From JBCBUE01 sp039818285 (GTDB lineage Bacteria; Planctomycetota; Phycisphaerae; Phycisphaerales; Phycisphaeraceae), in the NCBI GenBank assembly GCA_039818285.1, contig JBCBUE010000009.1:1-64000 (forward strand): a DNA stretch of 64,000 nt, in the 5' to 3' direction. Shown piece by piece: positions 33,474 to 44,163 of the stretch. The first letter of the stretch is position 1. Every line of letters begins with the position of its first letter. The translations under genes and the position numbers were made by a program. The notes below the pieces were generated by a model. The model was given only the letters and a program-made list of their open reading frames with translations. It made no database searches and was not told where the DNA came from.

Positions 33474-33488
33474 CCTCTCCACCAGCCG

Positions 33489-35198
33489 ATGACCAGGACC
33501 CCCTCACCGAACGCCTCCCCCGCCGAGCCCGCCACGCTCGGCCCGACGACGTCCGTCCGCAACCGCGCCAGCGCCAAGATCCGCGCCAAGGGCAGCCTCT
33601 ACTTCGCCCTGTTCCTCCTGCTCGCGCCGACCCTGATCAGCATGCTGGTCTTCGGCTACTACCCCAAGCTCGACGTCGTCGTCAAGGCCTTCTATCGCTG
33701 GAACCCCGGCGTCGTCGAAGAGTTCATCGGCCTCCAGCACTTCCGCACCGCCCTGGCAGACGACCTGTTCTGGCAGTCCTTCCAGCTCGTCGGCATCCTC
33801 CTCGCCGCCAACCTCGTCAAGATGTGGCCGGCCATCCTCACCGCCCTGGCCCTGCACCACATGGTCTCCGACCGCTGGCGGTACGTCTTCCAGGTCTCCT
33901 TCGTCGTCCCCATGGTCATCCCCGGCATCGTCTGGCTGCTCGTCTGGAAGAGCTTCTACGAGCCCGACTTCGGCCTGTTCAACCGCATCCTCAACGGCAC
34001 CGGCCTGATGCACCTCTTCGCCTGGCTCGACGGCGAACGCATCCCCCAGACCGTCGAAGGCGTCGTCACCGCCATCTCGCCAGACGGGGAACCCATCACC
34101 CAGACCGTCCAGCACGACGTCTACGCCGGCGGCCTCCCCGCCCTCGCCCAGCTCATGGACCCCATCCTCAACGGCTGGTTCGCCACCAACGCCGTCGGCG
34201 AGAAGATCATGGTCCAGTCCCTCGTCGACGGGGCCATCGTCAGCCAGCCGCAACTGCTCTTCCCCGGCCTCGAACAACTCATCGGCGGCGTCTGGGCGTT
34301 GCTCGCGATCGGTGCCTTCCTGCTCGCCCTGCCGGTCAACCGCGAGTCGGCGTCCGGCCGGCTCGGCGATCTGCTCGCCATCGTCGGCGTCGGCCTGCTG
34401 CTGCCGCTCTGGGGGCTGGTGAGTTCCACCGGGGGCGGGTCGATCGCCGTGATCGCCATGCTCGTCGCGACCGTCGCCGCCTTCGTCGTCCTGGCGCGTC
34501 GCGTCGGCAGCGCCTGGGTGCTCTGGGCGTTCCTGATGATTGCCGCCGCGGGCATCTACTACGAGCAGACCTGGCGGGTGCCGATCACCCTCGCCGTCGT
34601 CGGCCTGGTCTACGAGGCCGTCCGCGCCCTGACCGACCGGTTCGCGGCCGACTCCTTCCGCAGCCTCGGCGGCTGGTCCGTGCTGGGCCTGGGCTCGCTG
34701 CTCATCCTGCTCTGCGAGGTCTGGGTCCGCCCCATCGGCCAATTCGAGTACGGCGCCCCCGCCTGGCTGGGCAACCGCGACCTGATCATCCCCGCCCTGA
34801 TCTTCTGGGGCTTCCCGTGGGTCGGCACCGTCGGCGTGCTCATCTACCTCGCCGGCCTGCAACAGATCTCAACCGACGTCTACGAGGCCGCCGAGCTCGA
34901 CGGCGTCGGGCCCATCGGCCGGATCTTCAAGATCGAGCTGCCACTCATCATGACCCAGGTCCGCATCAACCTGATCTTCATGACCATCGGCACGCTCACC
35001 GGCTACGAGATGTTCCTGATCCTGCTCGGCATCGACGGCGGCCCCGGGAACCGCGGCATGGTCCCGGGTCTTTACATGTTCAGCAAGGCCTTCCTGTCCC
35101 AGGAGTATGGCTACGCCTGCGCCCTGGGCCTCGTGCTGTTTGTCATGATCCTGCTGCTCACCGTCGTCTACCAGCGCTACGTCAAGGTCGATAAGTAA
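33489..35198 (+). CDS. Sugar ABC transporter permease (MalF/UgpA type) with a large membrane insertion
   Basis: The N-terminal third has the usual first helices (LYFALFLLLAPTLISMLVFG, ILLAANLVKMWPAILTALAL, FQVSFVVPMVIPGIVWLLVW). The C-terminal part has the EAA loop EAAELDGVGPIGRIFKIELP that contacts the ATPase. Between them, roughly residues 175-420, is an extra ~245-residue block with about six more hydrophobic segments. Family members are around 300 residues, and this one has 569. The insertion is in frame and has normal codon use. The gene follows the binding-protein gene by 15 bases. Whether the insertion is an embedded domain or alters topology is unknown. Confidence 0.9.
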   Translation: MTRTPSPNASPAEPATLGPTTSVRNRASAKIRAKGSLYFALFLLLAPTLISMLVFGYYPKLDVVVKAFYRWNPGVVEEFIGLQHFRTALADDLFWQSFQLVGILLAANLVKMWPAILTALALHHMVSDRWRYVFQVSFVVPMVIPGIVWLLVWKSFYEPDFGLFNRILNGTGLMHLFAWLDGERIPQTVEGVVTAISPDGEPITQTVQHDVYAGGLPALAQLMDPILNGWFATNAVGEKIMVQSLVDGAIVSQPQLLFPGLEQLIGGVWALLAIGAFLLALPVNRESASGRLGDLLAIVGVGLLLPLWGLVSSTGGGSIAVIAMLVATVAAFVVLARRVGSAWVLWAFLMIAAAGIYYEQTWRVPITLAVVGLVYEAVRALTDRFAADSFRSLGGWSVLGLGSLLILLCEVWVRPIGQFEYGAPAWLGNRDLIIPALIFWGFPWVGTVGVLIYLAGLQQISTDVYEAAELDGVGPIGRIFKIELPLIMTQVRINLIFMTIGTLTGYEMFLILLGIDGGPGNRGMVPGLYMFSKAFLSQEYGYACALGLVLFVMILLLTVVYQRYVKVDK

Positions 35199-35225
35199 CA
35201 CCGACCCGTCCCCGGAGCCCCGTCC

Positions 35226-36059
35226 GTGCAGAAGACCACCTGGAAAGGCGAGTTCCCCAAGTACGCCATCGTGATCTTCGTGCTGGCCACGGCGTTCTAC
35301 CCGCTGTTCGTGATGCTGGTCGTCAGCTTCAAGACCAACACGCAGTATCAGTCCAACCCCTGGTTCTTCGACAACCCCGCCGACTGGCAGTGGCAGAACT
35401 GGGCCGTCGCGTGGGACATCGTCGAGACCTACATCGCCAACTCGATCTACACCACCGTCGCCGCCACGTTTCTCTCGATGATCATGGTGATCCTGACCGG
35501 CTACGTCCTCGGCCGGCACAAGTTCCCGGGCCGAAACCTCGTCTATTACGGCATCATCGCCTCGATGTTCCTGCCCGGCACGGCCGCGTCGCTGGTCACG
35601 ATGTTCTGGCTCATCAAGTCCATGGGGGGGGTGAACACGCTCTGGGCGATCATCGTCGTCGGCGCCGCCGGCGGGCAGGTCGCCGGCGTCTTCCTGCTCA
35701 CCGAGTTCGTCAAGGACATCCCCAAAGAACTCTTTGAGTCCGCCGAGATCGACGGCGCCGGCCACTTCACCCAGATCCTCAACATCGTCCTGCCGCTCTC
35801 CGGACCGATCCTCGCCACCATCGCCATCATGAAGTTCCTGGGCACCTGGAACAACGTCATCCTCCCGCTCGTCCTGCTCCGCGACGATCACAAGCTCACG
35901 CTCGGCGTCGGCCTGCTGCGGCTGGAAGGCGAGTACGTCAAGCAGTGGGGCGAGATGATGGCCGGCTACACCATCGCCTCCATCCCGCTCGTCCTGCTCT
36001 TCCTGTTCACCATGCGCTGGTTCGTCCGCGGCCTCGCCGCCGGCGCAATCAAGGGCTGA
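35226..36059 (+). CDS. Sugar ABC transporter permease (MalG/UgpE type)
   Basis: A 277-residue inner-membrane permease of the MalG family with six helices. The EAA motif ESAEIDGAGHFTQILNIVLP lies in the usual place near residue 175. The start is GTG 35226, 27 bases after the first permease gene. It forms the transmembrane pair with the preceding gene. No ATP-binding subunit (MalK/UgpC) occurs in the operon, so a shared ATPase elsewhere in the genome is expected, as known for several sugar ABC systems. Shikimate kinase follows seven bases later, probably in the same transcript. Confidence 0.93.
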   Translation: MQKTTWKGEFPKYAIVIFVLATAFYPLFVMLVVSFKTNTQYQSNPWFFDNPADWQWQNWAVAWDIVETYIANSIYTTVAATFLSMIMVILTGYVLGRHKFPGRNLVYYGIIASMFLPGTAASLVTMFWLIKSMGGVNTLWAIIVVGAAGGQVAGVFLLTEFVKDIPKELFESAEIDGAGHFTQILNIVLPLSGPILATIAIMKFLGTWNNVILPLVLLRDDHKLTLGVGLLRLEGEYVKQWGEMMAGYTIASIPLVLLFLFTMRWFVRGLAAGAIKG

Positions 36060-36066
36060 GCCCCCG

Positions 36067-36580
36067 GTGACCGACGAACGCCGGGCCGTCGTGCTCATCG
36101 GCATGCCCGGGGCCGGCAAGACCACCGTCGGCCAGCGGCTCGCTCACCGGCTGGGCGTGCCGTTCCTCGACCTCGACGACGCCGTGACTCGCGGGCAACG
36201 CGCTCCCCTGCGCGACATCGTCACGCGAGGCGGCGTCGCCGCGCTCACCGCCGCCGAGACGGCCGCCACCCGCGCCCTCGACGGCGAGCCCCGCGTCATC
36301 GCCACCGGCGGCAGCGTCGTGCTCAGCCCCGCCGCGATGCAGCACCTCGCCGCGATCGGCCGCGTCGTGTTCATCGACGTCGAGTTGGATGAGCTCGCTC
36401 GCCGCGTTGGCCCTGACCTCGACGCCCGGGGCGTCGCGCGAACGCCCGGCCAGACCCTCGCCGACGTCTACGCCGAGCGTCTCCCCCTGTATCACCGATA
36501 CGCTGAGATCACCGTACGCTCCGACGATCTCGGCCCGAACGCGGGCGCCGACGACATAACCGCCGGCATCGCCGAACGAC

Positions 36581-36600
<20 letters not shown>
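36067..36600 (+). CDS. Shikimate kinase-family protein
   Basis: Phosphorylates shikimate in the aromatic pathway. Seen: P-loop GMPGAGKTT, the DLDDAVTRG loop (substrate Asp), VIATGGSVV glycine loop, and RLPLYHRYAEITV near the C-terminus, which carries the lid/base Arg and Tyr pattern. The family's FRxxE segment reads ALTAAE here, so the usual Arg is absent and activity or specificity may differ; other small-molecule kinases of the same fold are possible. The start is GTG 36067. It follows the permease closely and overlaps the convergent pilB end by 20 bases. Confidence 0.82.
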
Positions 36601-38386
<1,786 letters not shown>

Positions 38387-38429
38387 CGCGAAAGTCCCTG
38401 GGCGGCGGCCGAACACGCGGCCGGCGCGG

Positions 38430-39164
38430 TCAACGCTGGTCGATCTGCATCCGCAGGACCCAGTCGCGGTTCTCGGCCTCGAGCTTCACCGCCTGGTGCT
38501 TGCTGGAGATCGCCGAGACGTAGAACATGTCGATCGTGTCGCCGCGGCGGTACATCTCGCCGTTGATCACGGCCACCGGCACGCGCATGTCGACGACCGA
38601 CTGCAGCTGCAGCGAGCGGAACGCCTGCTCGAGCTTGGCCAGCCGTTGCTGAGCGGCGATGTCGATCTGCTCCTGCGGCTCGCCGGTCTCCTCGACGATG
38701 CGCTGCACGCGGATCGAGAAGGGGTTCTTCTTGATGTACTCGACCGGCACCTGCTTCTCGGCCGGGTCGGCGGCGAAGATCGCCAGCACGCGGTCGGTGT
38801 TGCTGAACAGCCGATTCACCGAGTCGGGGCTGTACGGGTCGTCGGCGCTCATCAGCTCGGCGTTGGTGAGCTTGCCCAGCGCCTCGTCGATCCGCGAGGT
38901 CAGGTCGCCCGAGGCGTGCGTCTCGATGTCGTCCTGCGACGAACGCATGAAGTACAACGCGCCCGCGCCCAGACAGGCGACGATCACCAGCAGGATCGCG
39001 GTCTGGACCCAGGGCGACCGCCCCGGGGTGTCCGGCTCGTCGACGATCACGCCGTCCAGCGCGTCGTCCCCGCCGGTCACGCCGCTCATCAGCGACATCG
39101 ACTTGGACGACTCGTCTTCCGGCGCCCCGTCGTTCGTGTCCATCATGCCTGGCAGCCTGCTCAC
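38430..39164 (-). CDS. PilP-like / type IV pilus assembly accessory protein
   Basis: A 244-residue single-pass protein: an acidic cytoplasmic head, one transmembrane helix (WVQTAILLVIVACLGAGALY, about 52-71), helical linker and a C-terminal beta domain (VDMRVPVAVINGEMYRRGDT, then FYVSAISSKHQAVKLEAENR) whose ING..Y..GD pattern resembles PilP/GspC homology regions. PilP normally is a lipoprotein; this one has a membrane anchor instead. It is placed between pilO and pilB in the operon and its GTG start overlaps the pilO stop (GTGA). The function is inferred from position and the C-domain. Confidence 0.7.
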   Translation of the reverse strand: MSRLPGMMDTNDGAPEDESSKSMSLMSGVTGGDDALDGVIVDEPDTPGRSPWVQTAILLVIVACLGAGALYFMRSSQDDIETHASGDLTSRIDEALGKLTNAELMSADDPYSPDSVNRLFSNTDRVLAIFAADPAEKQVPVEYIKKNPFSIRVQRIVEETGEPQEQIDIAAQQRLAKLEQAFRSLQLQSVVDMRVPVAVINGEMYRRGDTIDMFYVSAISSKHQAVKLEAENRDWVLRMQIDQR

Positions 39165-39739
39165 GCGTTGCCTCCCGGCCGTTGGGCGGTGTCGGGCTCG
39201 TCGCCCTCGAAGAAGATGCTGAGCGTCAGCTCGGCGACCATCTGCCCCTCGGTGTCCTTGTCCTTGCTCTTGGTGAGCTTGAGGTCGGGCAGGCGGGTGA
39301 TTCGCGGGAGCTTCTCGACGTCCAGCAGGAACTGGTAGAAGCCGTCGAAGTCGCCCTTGATCTTCATGCGGATCGGCAGCTCGGAGTACGTCGCCGTGCC
39401 GATGACCTGCTGGGTGCGGACGCTGAGCGGCTCGAGCTTGTTGGCGACGGCGACGCGCCAGACGTCCTCGAGGATGCCGTCGACCTCTTCGCGCTGCGGC
39501 AGTCGCTGCTCGTAGAGCTCGATGGCCTGGGCGAGCTTCTCGATCTCGACGCCGAGGCCGTGGATCTTGTGGCTGGCCATCACCTCGTCCAGCTTGGCGA
39601 GCTTGGCGCGCTTGTGCTGGGTGTCGGCATTCACCTTCTGGATCGTCTCGGCGCGCGGCTTGAAGACGTAGAAGTACGCCGACACCGGCATGGCGACGAG
39701 CAGCGCGACAAACAGGAGTTCGCGGAAACCGAACTTCAT
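39161..39739 (-). CDS. pilO: Type IV pilus inner-membrane protein PilO
   Basis: PilO forms, with PilN and PilP, the periplasmic alignment complex. The 192-residue product has an N-terminal transmembrane helix (LLFVALLVAMPVSAYFYVFK), a coiled coil (ETIQKVNADTQHKRAKLAKL) and the ferredoxin-like fold with ATYSELPIRMKIKGDFDGFY and FLLDVEKLPRITRL, the typical PilO segment. It is three bases after pilN and overlaps the next gene by GTGA. The last ~15 residues are polar. Confidence 0.88.
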   Translation of the reverse strand: MKFGFRELLFVALLVAMPVSAYFYVFKPRAETIQKVNADTQHKRAKLAKLDEVMASHKIHGLGVEIEKLAQAIELYEQRLPQREEVDGILEDVWRVAVANKLEPLSVRTQQVIGTATYSELPIRMKIKGDFDGFYQFLLDVEKLPRITRLPDLKLTKSKDKDTEGQMVAELTLSIFFEGDEPDTAQRPGGNA

Positions 39740-39742
39740 GAC

Positions 39743-40543
39743 TTACTCTCCGGCGGTGTCGGTGGGGACGGTGGCCACGGCGGGGTCGGGCAGGATCAGG
39801 CGGCCGTCTTCGTCGATCTGGATGGTCTCGGCCATGGGGTCGAGCTTGAGCCGCCGGGGGACGCGCGACGGCTGCAGGTCTTGATCGGAGATGGCGGACC
39901 GCACGAGCATCTCGACCTCGAACTTGCGCAGCTCGGCGTCCTGGACCTTGGACTTCTCCGAGTACTGCAGGCTGACGTTGGAGAAGGCCGGGTGCGTGGA
40001 CAGGGCCGAGATGAACTCGGCGACCTGCACGTCGGTCGGCGCGACGCCGACGAGCTTGATCGTGCTGCGGGTCTCGGGCGGTCGGGGGGCGGCGTGCTGC
40101 TGAGCGGCGGCCTTGGCGGCGTTGCGCTGCTGGGCGCGGGCCAGGGCCGTCGAGGGCGCCTGGGCGCGACGGAGGGTCTTGGTCTCGAGCTCGAACTCGA
40201 GCCAGCTCACCGTCGCGGGCATGTGGTTGATCAGCTCGGCGAGCATCACGCTGCGCTGCAGCCGCTCGACGAGCACCGCCGCGATCTCGGCCTTGCGTTC
40301 CATCTCGGCCTTCTGCTCGCGGAGCTCGTCCATCTGGTCGAGTTTCTGGCCGGCTTCCTGGTACGCGACCGTCGCGGTCTTGTTCTCGGCCAGGCTCTCG
40401 CGGAGCTGGCTGCCGGTGATGAACCAGGTGCCCACGACCACGACGATGACGACAACGAACAGCGTCAGCGCGATCATGTTGGTTCGCCGGGCGGCGCGTC
40501 GCTCGAGGTAATCCTCGGGCAGGAAGCTCATGTCCTTGGGCAT
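39743..40543 (-). CDS. pilN: Type IV pilus inner-membrane protein PilN
   Basis: PilN binds PilM through a short cytoplasmic N-terminus. Here the MSFLPEDYLERRAARR start matches the PilN binding motif (INLLP-like). Then comes a transmembrane helix (MIALTLFVVVIVVVVGTWFI), a coiled coil (DELREQKAEMERKAEIAAVL) and the fold TIKLVGVAPTDVQVAEFISA. A 45-residue Ala/Gln-rich insertion (about 125-155) precedes it. The C-terminal extension after ~225 is unusual. It follows the pilM gene by 36 bases on the minus strand. Confidence 0.87.
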   Translation of the reverse strand: MPKDMSFLPEDYLERRAARRTNMIALTLFVVVIVVVVGTWFITGSQLRESLAENKTATVAYQEAGQKLDQMDELREQKAEMERKAEIAAVLVERLQRSVMLAELINHMPATVSWLEFELETKTLRRAQAPSTALARAQQRNAAKAAAQQHAAPRPPETRSTIKLVGVAPTDVQVAEFISALSTHPAFSNVSLQYSEKSKVQDAELRKFEVEMLVRSAISDQDLQPSRVPRRLKLDPMAETIQIDEDGRLILPDPAVATVPTDTAGE

Positions 40544-40579
40544 CGTCGGGCTCCGGGTCGGCCGGGGAGGCGGGGTCGG

Positions 40580-41794
40580 TTAGAGGTTGGGCTCGCTGAG
40601 GCTCAGGCCCACGGGCACGGCCCAGCCGGGCTGGGGCTCGCGCAGGTCCAGGCCGGGCGTCGGCTTCTGGCGCGGCTTGCGCGTCACGCGGCCGAGCGGG
40701 TCGCCGAGCTGGGCGGCGGTGCGGACGGCCTTGGCGATTGCCTGGCAGGTCGGCGTGCAGCCGGCCTCGCCGCCGAGGAAGACCAGCCGCTCGAGCGGCA
40801 CGTCGGGGAAGCTGTTGGTGTGGTGGCGGACGCAGAGCGTGATCTCGTCGATCAGGCAGTCGAGCGCCTCGCTGCCGGAGGTCGAGGTCGGCGCGTCGGT
40901 GCGGCCGATGCGTTCGGGCATCTGGGCGTCCGAGCCGTGACGCAGCGGGGGCATGTCGTCAAGGTCGGGGTCGGGCGAGAGGGCCGCGAGGCGCGAGCGG
41001 CGCGCGGGCCTGACGACGGGCTCGGCGACAGCGGCCGCGGCGGGGGGCGCCTCGCCGTTGGCCTCGGCGACGCGGGCGCGGCGGGCCTCCTCGAAGCCGC
41101 ACTCGCGCTGCCGGGCACGCTCGCGGACGAACTGGTCGCCGCCAATCGGCACGGCCTTCGCGAACACCATGTTCGTGCCGTGCGAGACGACGACCTTGGT
41201 GCTGGCGGCGCCGATGTCGATGTAGGCGACGGCGCGGGCCTCGTCGCCGTCGCGGCGGTGCATGAAGTCGAAGGCGGTGAGGATGGCGTGCGGCTCGGCG
41301 TACATGCCGACCACGTCGAGCTTGCACCGGCGGGCGAGGTCGATGTACCGCATCACGATGTCGCGCGGGGCGGCGAGGCAGACGAACTCGCGCTGGTTGC
41401 CGCGGCCGGGGACGGGCACCTCGTGGTGGCGGACGAGCGTGCGGCCGGGGTTGATCCCCAGGCGCTCGTGCAGCTCGCCGCCGATCTGGTCGTCGATCGA
41501 GAGCTCGGGGGCGATCTCGACGACGAGCTGCTGCACGATGGTGTGCAGGGCGGGCATCGAGAGGATCGCGCGGCGGCCCTTGAACGGCTGCTGGCGGAGC
41601 AGCTGGGGCAGGGCCTCGGCCAGGAACGCCAGCCGCTCGGCCGGCGACTCGCGGGTGGCCAGCGGCATCTCGGCGGCGGCGGCGCCGATCAACTGCGGCG
41701 GGTCGTTGGGCTGGACCTGCACGAGCTTGACACGGTCGGCGCCGAAGTCGACGCCGATGACCGGCGGCCGGGATCGCGAGAGTCCAAAGGGCAT
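40580..41794 (-). CDS. pilM: Type IV pilus assembly ATP-binding protein PilM
   Basis: A cytoplasmic actin-like (FtsA-fold) protein that binds ATP and PilN's tail. The 404-residue product has PPVIGVDFGADRVKLVQVQP (phosphate-1 strand), the KGRRAILSMPALHTIVQQLV block, VVGMYAEPHAILTAFDF, AVAYIDIGAASTKVVVSHGT (phosphate-2 strand) and PLERLVFLGGEAGCTPTCQA (adenosine motif). An Ala/Arg-rich segment (about 235-290) interrupts the fold. ATG 41794 is preferred; 19 in-frame residues upstream look like shadow. It is the first gene of the pil operon. On the minus strand CCGATAA lies 124 bases upstream. Confidence 0.89.
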   Translation of the reverse strand: MPFGLSRSRPPVIGVDFGADRVKLVQVQPNDPPQLIGAAAAEMPLATRESPAERLAFLAEALPQLLRQQPFKGRRAILSMPALHTIVQQLVVEIAPELSIDDQIGGELHERLGINPGRTLVRHHEVPVPGRGNQREFVCLAAPRDIVMRYIDLARRCKLDVVGMYAEPHAILTAFDFMHRRDGDEARAVAYIDIGAASTKVVVSHGTNMVFAKAVPIGGDQFVRERARQRECGFEEARRARVAEANGEAPPAAAAVAEPVVRPARRSRLAALSPDPDLDDMPPLRHGSDAQMPERIGRTDAPTSTSGSEALDCLIDEITLCVRHHTNSFPDVPLERLVFLGGEAGCTPTCQAIAKAVRTAAQLGDPLGRVTRKPRQKPTPGLDLREPQPGWAVPVGLSLSEPNL

Positions 41795-41917
41795 GCGGGG
41801 TCCGCCTCGCTGGGCGTCGTGGGGTCGCACGGACGGCGCGGACCTGGGCACGACACCCGAGTCGCTCTACGGGTTCATCGACCCGCCCCGCCGGCCGGTT
41901 TAGCCACCCCGCCTCGG

Positions 41918-41924
41918 TTATCGG
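41918..41924 (-). promoter_or_regulatory. GCCGATAACC-type motif upstream of the pil operon
   Basis: On the minus strand the sequence reads GGGCCGATAACCG around this point, containing GCCGATAA, the sigma-28 (FliA) -10 consensus, but no TAAA -35 is present at the right distance. The same 13-mer occurs at about 193-205 beside fliS. It may be a promoter or protein-binding site. Confidence 0.28.
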
Positions 41925-42012
41925 CCCGCTACAACCGGCGTGCCCGACCCAAGCGCCGCGATCGTTACAGATCGACCCTCGCCCGCCCCGCGCACCCGCT
42001 CCGCCTGCGCGC

Positions 42013-42046
42013 AAAAACAAGGGCGTGCGCTTCGCGGCGCACGCCC
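42013..42046 (-). terminator. Rho-independent terminator after the fasciclin gene
   Basis: GGGCGTGCGC (42021-42030) pairs perfectly with GCGCACGCCC (42037-42046) around a six-base loop. On the minus strand the stem is followed by TTGTTTTT (42013-42020). It lies 32 bases beyond the fasciclin stop codon. Confidence 0.88.
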
Positions 42047-42077
42047 CTGCACTTCTCGATTCGCCAGGCGGCTGGCG

Positions 42078-42662
42078 TTAGCTGGCGTTCTTGCCGGCGC
42101 TGTCGGCCGAGGCCTGGGCCGGGGGCAGCAGCACGGTGTCGATGACATGGATCACGCCGTTGCCGGCGGCGATGTCGGTCTTGATGACGTTGGCGTTGTT
42201 GATCATGACGCCCTCGTCGGTGGTCTGGATGTTGATCACGCCGCCCTGGAGCGTCGCGGCCTCATCGAGCGTGACGACCGTGCCCGAGGGGACCTCGCCG
42301 TCGATGACGTGGTAGAGCAGGATGGCCTTGAGGGTCTCCTTGTTCTCCGGCTTGAGCAGCGACTCGACGGTGCCGTCGGGCAGCGCGGCGAAGGCCTCGT
42401 CGGTCGGGGCGAGCACGGTGAACGGGCCGCCCTGATCGAGCGTCTCGGCCAGGCCGGCGGCCTGGGCGGCGGCGAGCAGGGTGTTGAACTTGCCGGCCTG
42501 CTGGGCGGTGCCGACGATCGACGGCTTCTCGGACGCGCTGGCGGTGCTGACGCCGGTCTTGGCGTCCTTGGAATCGCAGGCGTACCCGCCGGCCCATGCC
42601 GGGGAAGCGGCGAACGAAGCGGCGGCGACAACAGTAACGGCGGTCAAGGAGGAGCGAAGCAT
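42078..42662 (-). CDS. Secreted fasciclin-domain protein
   Basis: A signal peptide (SSLTAVTVVAAASFAASPAW, cleavage near AWA-GG) is followed by one FAS1 domain: AGKFNTLLAAAQAAGLAETL, GGPFTVLAPTDEAFAALPDG (the H1 box), LLYHVIDGEVPSG and the closing GVIHVIDTVLLPP (H2 box). FAS1 proteins mediate adhesion or bind polysaccharide and matrix. The length of 194 residues is normal for a single domain. GGAG lies about nine bases before ATG 42662; the longer in-frame N-terminus was discarded. A strong terminator follows. It is monocistronic. Confidence 0.93.
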   Translation of the reverse strand: MLRSSLTAVTVVAAASFAASPAWAGGYACDSKDAKTGVSTASASEKPSIVGTAQQAGKFNTLLAAAQAAGLAETLDQGGPFTVLAPTDEAFAALPDGTVESLLKPENKETLKAILLYHVIDGEVPSGTVVTLDEAATLQGGVINIQTTDEGVMINNANVIKTDIAAGNGVIHVIDTVLLPPAQASADSAGKNAS

Positions 42663-42782
42663 GGTGGAATCTCCGGGTTGAACGGTTTGGCCGATTCGAC
42701 GGCCGATGGCAACACTAGATCGCGTCCAGCAGCCGGGCGGGCCGTGCGACAGCAAGCCGCGACCCAGGGGGCAGAAGCCGCG

Positions 42783-43967
42783 TCAGCGATACTCGATCTC
42801 GTAGATGAGCTGGCCGGCGTCGTCGCGATGCCAGGCGAGGTGGGGCTCGGGATCGAGCCCGGGGGCCTCGATGCGCGGCGGCAAGTCGCCGCGAGCCGGG
42901 GCGAGCATGCGGAAGGGGGCGGTGTGCCCGCCGGGGCGGTCGAAGACGAAGAGGTCGGGATCGTCGGCGGCGAGGCGGACGGTGAGGCCGTGCGAAACGC
43001 GGGTCACCGTGAACGATCGAGCGACGAGCATCTGGCGGAGTGCGTCCAGCGTGCCGGGGATGGGCTCGTCGTTCTGGTGGAGGTAGCGCAGGGCGACGCC
43101 CAGGAAGTCGAGCCGCTCGGCGGCGGAGGTGATCGGGTCGGGTTCGTGATCGCGGGCGTGCTCGGACCAGAGGCGCTCGATGCCGGCGAGGCTCTCGACG
43201 CCGAAGGCCTCGCGCATCGCGCGGGCGCTGCGTTGCCCGTCGCTGATCAGCACGAGGTAGCGCTGGAAGGCGTTGCGGTACCGGCCGTCGCGGCCGTGGA
43301 TGAGGTAGTAAACGAGCGACCACGACTGGGCGTAGAGCAGCGACGAGCGCTGCGGGTCGGCCGCGAGGGTGTCGGACCAGGTGCGTCCGCTCATCGAGAT
43401 GATCTCCTCGAGATCGACGGCTCGCTCGGTCTCGAGGGCGTCGCGGACGAGGTCGATCCGCCGGGCGTCGGCCAGCCCGGTGCGCATGCGCTTGCCGGTG
43501 AAGATCGCGTCCTCGAAGTACTGCGCGAGCCCCTCGTTGACCCACACCGGCAGGTCCTCGCCGATGTAGGCCCAGGCGAACTGATGGAAGCCCTCGTGCT
43601 GCAGCACGCGATAGACACGGGAGGTGGCCTGGTCGTCGATCCAGGTGACCAGCCCCGAGGCGCGGGGCCGGACGAAGAACATCCCGCCGGAGTTGGTGGC
43701 GTCGATGCCGAGGTTGTCGAGGAAGTCGATGTACTGCTGCTGGTGGGCGAACAGGTAGAGCGGCATGCGGTCGCTGCGCCGGCTGCGGAAGCCGTCGAAG
43801 CGTCGCTGGAACTCGACGAACACGGCGTCCATGTGGCGGCCGTACTCGATGACCTCGTCCCTGGGCAGGTCGGTGTGGATGACGTAGTGGCGGCTGCGAT
43901 AGGTCTCGAAGCCCGCCGGCTGGGCGATCGCGGTCGCGGCGCCAAAGAACGCCGTAACAATCATCAA
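42783..43967 (-). CDS. Secreted DUF1570-like gluzincin metallopeptidase
   Basis: The product contains HEGFH (124-128, the HExxH zinc motif) and, 17 residues on, VNEGLAQYFE, which supplies the third ligand Glu, as in gluzincins. The N-terminus is a short signal (MMIVTAFFGAATAIAQP). SRHYVIHTDLPRDEVIEYGR and MPLYLFAHQQQYIDFL are the usual upstream strand and helix. The C-terminal 130 residues are an accessory beta domain. Similar proteins are widespread in planctomycetes and are often called DUF1570; the substrate is unknown. An ATG at 43967 is used; an in-frame TTG lies just upstream. Confidence 0.82.
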   Translation of the reverse strand: MMIVTAFFGAATAIAQPAGFETYRSRHYVIHTDLPRDEVIEYGRHMDAVFVEFQRRFDGFRSRRSDRMPLYLFAHQQQYIDFLDNLGIDATNSGGMFFVRPRASGLVTWIDDQATSRVYRVLQHEGFHQFAWAYIGEDLPVWVNEGLAQYFEDAIFTGKRMRTGLADARRIDLVRDALETERAVDLEEIISMSGRTWSDTLAADPQRSSLLYAQSWSLVYYLIHGRDGRYRNAFQRYLVLISDGQRSARAMREAFGVESLAGIERLWSEHARDHEPDPITSAAERLDFLGVALRYLHQNDEPIPGTLDALRQMLVARSFTVTRVSHGLTVRLAADDPDLFVFDRPGGHTAPFRMLAPARGDLPPRIEAPGLDPEPHLAWHRDDAGQLIYEIEYR

Positions 43968-44163
43968 GATCGCTACGACACGACCGAGCGTGGTCGTCGC
44001 GGCGATCGGCCTGGCGGCGGCGCGGGTCGTGGACAGGCGGGAGGTGGTGTCGATCGATCTGGCCCCAACGTACGCCGAGCCGATGGGTTATCGGGAAAGT
44101 CGGGCCGCCCCTCCAGCCGCCGACCGCGGGCGTGCGCCGGTCGGCATCGCCGCGAACGGCGGG

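Noticed and set aside
39182..42145. 987-residue open frame antisense to the pil operon
   Set aside because: Low-complexity Leu/Gly/Arg/His composition running across several real genes in all of which the other strand has clear family motifs.
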